From CAYSXS01 sp043817345 (GTDB lineage: Bacteria; Patescibacteriota; Patescibacteriia; UBA2196): DNA of 9,038 nucleotides. The stretch spans positions 1-9,038 of the forward strand of contig JBDRGZ010000023.1 in assembly GCA_043817345.1 (NCBI GenBank), in the 5' to 3' direction. The notes beneath the pieces were generated by a model that was not told the DNA's origin, made no database searches, and saw nothing but the letters and a program-made list of their open reading frames with translations. The position numbers and the translations under genes were made by a program. This document shows positions 6,585 through 9,038 of this stretch, piece after piece; within the stretch, counting starts at the first letter, position 1; each line of letters begins with the position of its first letter.

Positions 6585-6668
6585 TTTCTTGTCATCCCGT
6601 GCTTGACACGGGATCCAGAGAATTGCTTATACATACTGGATCCCGATTTTCATCGGGATGACAAGAAA
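6585..6668. repeat. Palindromic repeat, GTCATCC/GGATGAC family, copy 2
   Basis: A 15-bp perfect inverted repeat (TTTCTTGTCATCCCG 6585-6599 with 6654-6668) bounds an 84-bp element. Inside are alternative hairpins: ATCCCGTG 6594-6601 with CACGGGAT 6607-6614, GGATCCAG 6611-6618 with CTGGATCC 6636-6643, and TCCCGAT 6641-6647 with ATCGGGA 6652-6658. It lies 45 bp after the lepA stop. It has no T run, so it is not a classical terminator, though the fold could stabilise or end the lepA message. Confidence 0.8.
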
Positions 6669-6703
6669 GCGTGCAATGATAATAGAAATGACATTTAAAT
6701 TTT

Positions 6704-6793
6704 ATGAAACAAAAACAAGTAGTTAAAATTTTTTGGACAATCATGTCTATATTGATAATTATATCTATGGTGGCTTGGATGATTTTAATTTAA
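6704..6793 (+). CDS. 29-residue single-pass membrane micro-protein (putative)
   Basis: ATG 6704 to TAA 6791 encodes a short basic N-terminus (MKQKQVVKIFW) followed by one hydrophobic helix of about 17 residues rich in Ile, Met and Trp, ending almost at the membrane edge. The layout (Lys/Gln-rich start, then helix, then stop) is what a real single-pass micro-protein looks like and is less likely by chance in random AT-rich DNA. It sits 38 bp ahead of the PH-domain gene on the same strand and could be co-transcribed with it. There is no clear ribosome-binding site. I do not recognise a family. Confidence 0.45.
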   Translation: MKQKQVVKIFWTIMSILIIISMVAWMILI

Positions 6794-6805
6794 TATTAAA
6801 AAAAT

Positions 6806-6820
6806 GTCATCCAGGATGAC
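6806..6820. repeat. Minimal GTCATCC-A-GGATGAC palindrome, copy 3
   Basis: A 15-bp perfect palindrome with one central base, made only of the terminal arms shared by the larger repeats at 4438-4526 and 6585-6668. It ends 11 bp before the PH-domain start codon. It looks like an arm-to-arm deletion remnant of that family, and could occlude or structure the translation start. Confidence 0.55.
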
Positions 6821-6831
6821 TACCATGTATT

Positions 6832-7506
6832 ATGTTTTATACTAAAAACCTACAGGAAAATGAAGAGATAATAATATTACTGCGTAAAAGCAGTTTAGCT
6901 TATCGTTGGAAATATATTATTGATTTTGTTTTATTTGTTATTCCTTTTTTCTTTTTAGTCCCGTTATTTGATATGGGTGGTTTAGGTAAGTTCATTTTTT
7001 TCTTTTTAGTTGCTATTGCTTTGTTGTATTTATTAAGAATAATGATTTTAATGAGTTTTAATTGTTTGTTAGTTACAGATAAAAGATTAATTAATTATGG
7101 GTTTAAAAAGTTTTTTGACAAAAAGGTTATTGAAATAGATTTATCTGATGTAACAGATATTAGTTATTCAAGTAAAGGTGTTTTACAAAATACTTTTAAT
7201 ATAGGGAGCTTGGATATAACCTGGCAAATTAAAGATAAAGAAAAGTTATTAACAACCAAGTTTGTTAAAAATCCAGCTAAAGTACAAAGGATAATATTAG
7301 ATTTAATTAAATTAGACATTAAATATAGTACAAAAGAGAGTTCAGAAAAAAAAGAAAAACCAAGTTATCAAGCTACTTTGGTACGTATGAAAGAAGAATT
7401 AGGTTATCCAACTTTACTTAAATTAGTTAAAAGTTTAGAAGATAAAGAGGAAGAAATGGAAGAAGAACAAGCAGAGCTTGTTCCTGAAGAAGATGTGGAT
7501 TGTTAG
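6832..7506 (+). CDS. Bacterial PH-domain (YdbS-like) membrane protein
   Basis: A 224-residue protein. A short cytoplasmic start (1-24) precedes two adjacent membrane helices (about 26-45 and 51-74), separated by a tight DMGG turn. A bacterial pleckstrin-homology-like domain follows, beginning NCLLVTDKRLINYG near residue 80 and continuing through VIEIDLSDVTDISY to about 160. The C-terminal tail is long and charged, ending in a Glu-rich stretch (about 202-220). This matches the small PH-domain membrane proteins common in Patescibacteria and the YdbS family, whose function is unknown. The start is the first ATG in frame after the repeat at 6806-6820, without a Shine-Dalgarno. The TAG stop overlaps the first bases of the palindromic element at 7503. 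Assignment fairly sure at domain level only. Confidence 0.82.
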   Translation: MFYTKNLQENEEIIILLRKSSLAYRWKYIIDFVLFVIPFFFLVPLFDMGGLGKFIFFFLVAIALLYLLRIMILMSFNCLLVTDKRLINYGFKKFFDKKVIEIDLSDVTDISYSSKGVLQNTFNIGSLDITWQIKDKEKLLTTKFVKNPAKVQRIILDLIKLDIKYSTKESSEKKEKPSYQATLVRMKEELGYPTLLKLVKSLEDKEEEMEEEQAELVPEEDVDC

Positions 7507-7665
7507 ACCCACTGAATAATAACTTCCTACTGCAATTCCAATATTTTGACCAAATTTTACAAAAATTTTATTAGCTTAGCTTAAGCTAAACTTCAAAAAT
7601 TATTTGAAAAATTTGTTTCAAAATCTAAAAATTTCGTAACGGAATTTATTATTCAGTGAGTCTAA
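7503..7665. mobile_element. MITE-like 163-bp palindromic element
   Basis: Terminal inverted repeats of 25 bp (7503-7527 and 7641-7665, two mismatches) start TTAGAC and end GTCTAA. The interior is AT-rich, contains further self-complementary segments and a central TTAAGCTAA palindrome, and encodes nothing. A non-autonomous transposable element is the simplest reading. The left end supplies the TAG stop of the PH-domain gene, and the right end lies against the -10 of the next gene. No target duplication is certain beyond a possible TTA/TAA. It could alternatively be a large transcript-end hairpin. Confidence 0.6.
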
Positions 7666-7670
7666 TCATG

Positions 7671-7679
7671 TGATATACT
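7671..7679 (+). promoter_or_regulatory. Extended -10 promoter for the DivIC-like gene
   Basis: TGATATACT gives an extended -10 (TGN plus TATACT 7674-7679). Transcription would start about 7-8 bases later, at the ATG at 7687, implying a leaderless message. The -35 region (7651-7656) falls inside the right arm of the palindromic element and is not consensus. Confidence 0.45.
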
Positions 7680-7686
7680 TATATAT

Positions 7687-8070
7687 ATGCAACCACAGAG
7701 AAATAAAATACAAGCATTTTTTTATTCCAAGAATTTCATTTTTGCTTGTGTGATTTTAATTTGTTTGATGACCTTTGCTTTATCTAAGGAATATTCTAGA
7801 CAATCAAGGGTTAATGAAAAAATTGGTGAATTAAAACAAGAAGTTAATAATTTAGAAGAATCTAATTTTGAATTAGCTCATTTAATAGGATATTTAAAAA
7901 GTGATGAATATGTAGAGCTAGAAGCTAGAAAAACATTAGGTTACAAGAAACCGGGAGAGAAGGTGGTAGTAATTAAAAATATTAATGGAGATTCTCAAGT
8001 AAAAGGTGTGCAAACCAATAAAAACCAGTCAAACCCAAAGAAGTGGTTTTCATATTTTTTTAAATTTTAA
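7687..8070 (+). CDS. DivIC/FtsB-like septum formation initiator protein
   Basis: A 127-residue single-pass protein: short basic N-terminus, membrane helix at about 16-34 (FIFACVILICLMTFALS), then a heptad-type coiled coil (about 38-70: KIGELKQEVNNLEESN). The family's C-terminal motif follows (YVELEARKTLGYKKPGEKVVVI, about 77-98), with a short polar tail. FtsB/DivIC proteins bridge FtsL and FtsQ/DivIB in the divisome and help activate septal peptidoglycan synthesis outside the membrane. The length fits the family. The ATG at 7687 is the start supported by the adjacent extended -10. Its end is only 2 bp from the convergent tRNA-Thr gene. Whether to call it DivIC or FtsB cannot be decided here. 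Confidence 0.85.
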   Translation: MQPQRNKIQAFFYSKNFIFACVILICLMTFALSKEYSRQSRVNEKIGELKQEVNNLEESNFELAHLIGYLKSDEYVELEARKTLGYKKPGEKVVVIKNINGDSQVKGVQTNKNQSNPKKWFSYFFKF

Positions 8071-8072
8071 TA

Positions 8073-8145
8073 AGCCGAAGGTGAGATTCGAACTCACTAC
8101 CTACGCGTTACGAGTGCGTTGCTCTACCAACTGAGCTACTTCGGC
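8073..8145 (-). tRNA. tRNA-Thr (anticodon CGU)
   Basis: Read on the minus strand, acceptor GCCGAAG pairs with CTTCGGC. The D arm is GCTC/GAGC, the anticodon loop CTCGTAA gives CGU, and the T arm is GTGAG-TTCGAAT-CTCAC. The discriminator is U and CCA is not encoded. The anticodon stem ACGCA/CGCGT has an A-C mismatch next to the loop (positions 31:39). It would decode ACG. It lies 4 bp downstream of tRNA-Gly, presumably in one transcript. Confidence 0.93.
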
Positions 8146-8149
8146 TAAT

Positions 8150-8221
8150 AGCGGGTGAGCGGAATCGAACCGCCATCTCAAGCTTGGGAAGCTTAAATAA
8201 TAACCATTATATTACACCCGC
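8150..8221 (-). tRNA. tRNA-Gly (anticodon CCC)
   Basis: On the minus strand, acceptor GCGGGTG pairs with CACCCGC. The anticodon stem TAAGC/GCTTG closes loop TTCCCAA (anticodon CCC), and the T arm is GGCGG-TTCGATT-CCGCT. CCA is not encoded. It would decode GGG, a rare codon in such AT-rich DNA. It is first in the two-tRNA unit. Confidence 0.93.
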
Positions 8222-8227
8222 AAAATA

Positions 8228-8255
8228 ATTTTATTTTATATAATAATATTAACAA
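8228..8255 (-). promoter_or_regulatory. Putative tRNA promoter with start at the mature tRNA end
   Basis: On the minus strand, TTGTTA (8255-8250), a 16-bp spacer and TAAAAT (8233-8228). Seven bases past the -10 is the first G of tRNA-Gly (8221), so the transcript may have little or no 5' leader. The stretch is extremely AT-rich, which makes chance matches common. Confidence 0.35.
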
Positions 8256-8262
8256 AATCTTT

Positions 8263-9038
8263 ATGTTAAAGAAAGTTTTAGTAATTTTTATATTTTGTTG
8301 TCTGTGTTTTGGGTTTTCTTATGTTTTAGCAGAAAGTAATGAGCCTTGGGCTCAGCGTGAATGGAAGCTATTCATTGATGAAGCTACAATTTTAAAAGGA
8401 TATACTGTTGTGGCTGGAGATAATGAATTTAAATTAGGTGTAGTTGATAAAGCTATTTCTCAAGCTGCTACAGCTGTTTTACGTGAATTAAGTGAAGGTT
8501 GGGCACCAGATGGTCCTGTTGTAGATCAATATGGCAATGAACTAAATTATAAAAGAGTTTCAACTGCTTGGGAGTTTGATTTTTTAGGAGATCCTAGAAT
8601 TGGCGTATTAAACAAACCTTTATATGTAGCTATTAAAAATTCTGAGTTAAAAGACGTGGATGGTAATACAGATATGCATCGTAAACAAATGTTTTTCTGG
8701 GATGGAGGGTCAAAGAAATGGAAACCATTACCAGGATCTAATGATTTAGAAAATAACTTGACTAGAGCTGTGATTCATTTGCCTTATGCAATTTTAGCTG
8801 TATTTCAACATACAGATCAATTTGAAGCATGGACCAGTTGGTATGGTGATGCATTAACTCCTAGTTCGCCATACAATTGTGCATCAAATAATCATGAGAT
8901 TGGTTCATATATTAAAGTTTGTCGTTTAGATAATTTACAAAAATGTGTTAAAGTTAAGGTAGTATCAACGGGTCCATATGTTGATAATCGAATTGTTGAT
9001 TTAACTAAAACAGCATTTAGATCTATAGGTAATCCGGG
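8263..9038 (+). CDS. RlpA-like double-psi beta-barrel exported protein (3' end beyond window)
   Basis: At least 258 residues, truncated by the window edge. A signal peptide (1-23, hydrophobic core VIFIFCCLCF, likely cut after VLA) precedes an Ig-like beta-rich region (about 24-185, with MFFWDGGSKKWKPLPG). An RlpA-type double-psi barrel follows from WTSWYGDAL (190-198) to GPYVDNRIVDLT (237-248). RlpA proteins bind or cleave denuded peptidoglycan. Compared with the usual GxxTAnGE and RINDRGPF motifs, this copy lacks the first and has VVSTGPY at the second, so the conserved Asp is replaced. Three cysteines (206, 220, 228) may form a disulfide. ATG 8263 gives a natural signal peptide and no better start is seen. 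Divergent from the tRNA pair with 41 bp between them; a TATAAT at 8239-8244 could serve this gene. Confidence 0.8.
   Translation, partial: MLKKVLVIFIFCCLCFGFSYVLAESNEPWAQREWKLFIDEATILKGYTVVAGDNEFKLGVVDKAISQAATAVLRELSEGWAPDGPVVDQYGNELNYKRVSTAWEFDFLGDPRIGVLNKPLYVAIKNSELKDVDGNTDMHRKQMFFWDGGSKKWKPLPGSNDLENNLTRAVIHLPYAILAVFQHTDQFEAWTSWYGDALTPSSPYNCASNNHEIGSYIKVCRLDNLQKCVKVKVVSTGPYVDNRIVDLTKTAFRSIGNP

Noticed and set aside
4438..6820. CRISPR array from repeated palindromes
   Set aside because: Copies are far apart, differ in length, and have no regular spacers or cas genes.

Overview
The window is AT-rich bacterial DNA. It looks like a member of the Candidate Phyla Radiation (Patescibacteria), probably a Parcubacteria-type lineage. 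That placement is inferred from a very large DUF4012 surface protein, a leaderless-looking lepA with translated palindromic repeats, a small bacterial-PH membrane protein, a DivIC/FtsB-type protein, an RlpA-like exported protein with an Ig-like front part, tRNA genes without encoded CCA, and intergenic GTCATCC/GGATGAC palindromes. The long frames run through TGG Trp codons and ordinary Gly codons with no in-frame TGA, so the UGA=Gly code of Gracilibacteria/Absconditabacteria is not in use.

Layout. 1-211: AT-rich leader with a 12-bp stem, a -10 element and a perfect DnaA box. 212-3385: 1057-aa DUF4012 membrane protein whose cytoplasmic N-terminus carries five AT-hook motifs at an exact 23-residue period. 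3386-4437: about 1 kb without a credible protein gene. It holds a 20-bp palindrome, a second perfect DnaA box, a near-consensus extended -10 promoter, and a roughly 880-nt highly structured candidate noncoding RNA ending in a strong intrinsic terminator. I cannot match this RNA to a known family, and it is the most interesting object here. 4438-4526: palindromic repeat. 4581-6539: lepA (EF-4), 652 aa, with two family-atypical insertions, one built on a palindromic DNA repeat. 6585-6668: second palindromic repeat. 6704-6793: 29-aa single-pass membrane micro-ORF. 6832-7506: PH-domain membrane protein. 7503-7665: MITE-like palindromic element starting at the stop codon of the previous gene. 7687-8070: DivIC/FtsB-like protein. 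8073-8221: tRNA-Gly(CCC) and tRNA-Thr(CGU) on the minus strand. 8263-9038: 5' part of an RlpA-like exported protein, cut by the window edge.

Together the protein genes are translation (lepA, tRNAs) and cell envelope or division (DUF4012, PH protein, DivIC, RlpA-like). Several promoters put the predicted transcription start on, or a few bases from, the start codon or mature tRNA end, so leaderless transcription seems common here. All functional assignments come from reading motifs by eye; no database or folding search was run.
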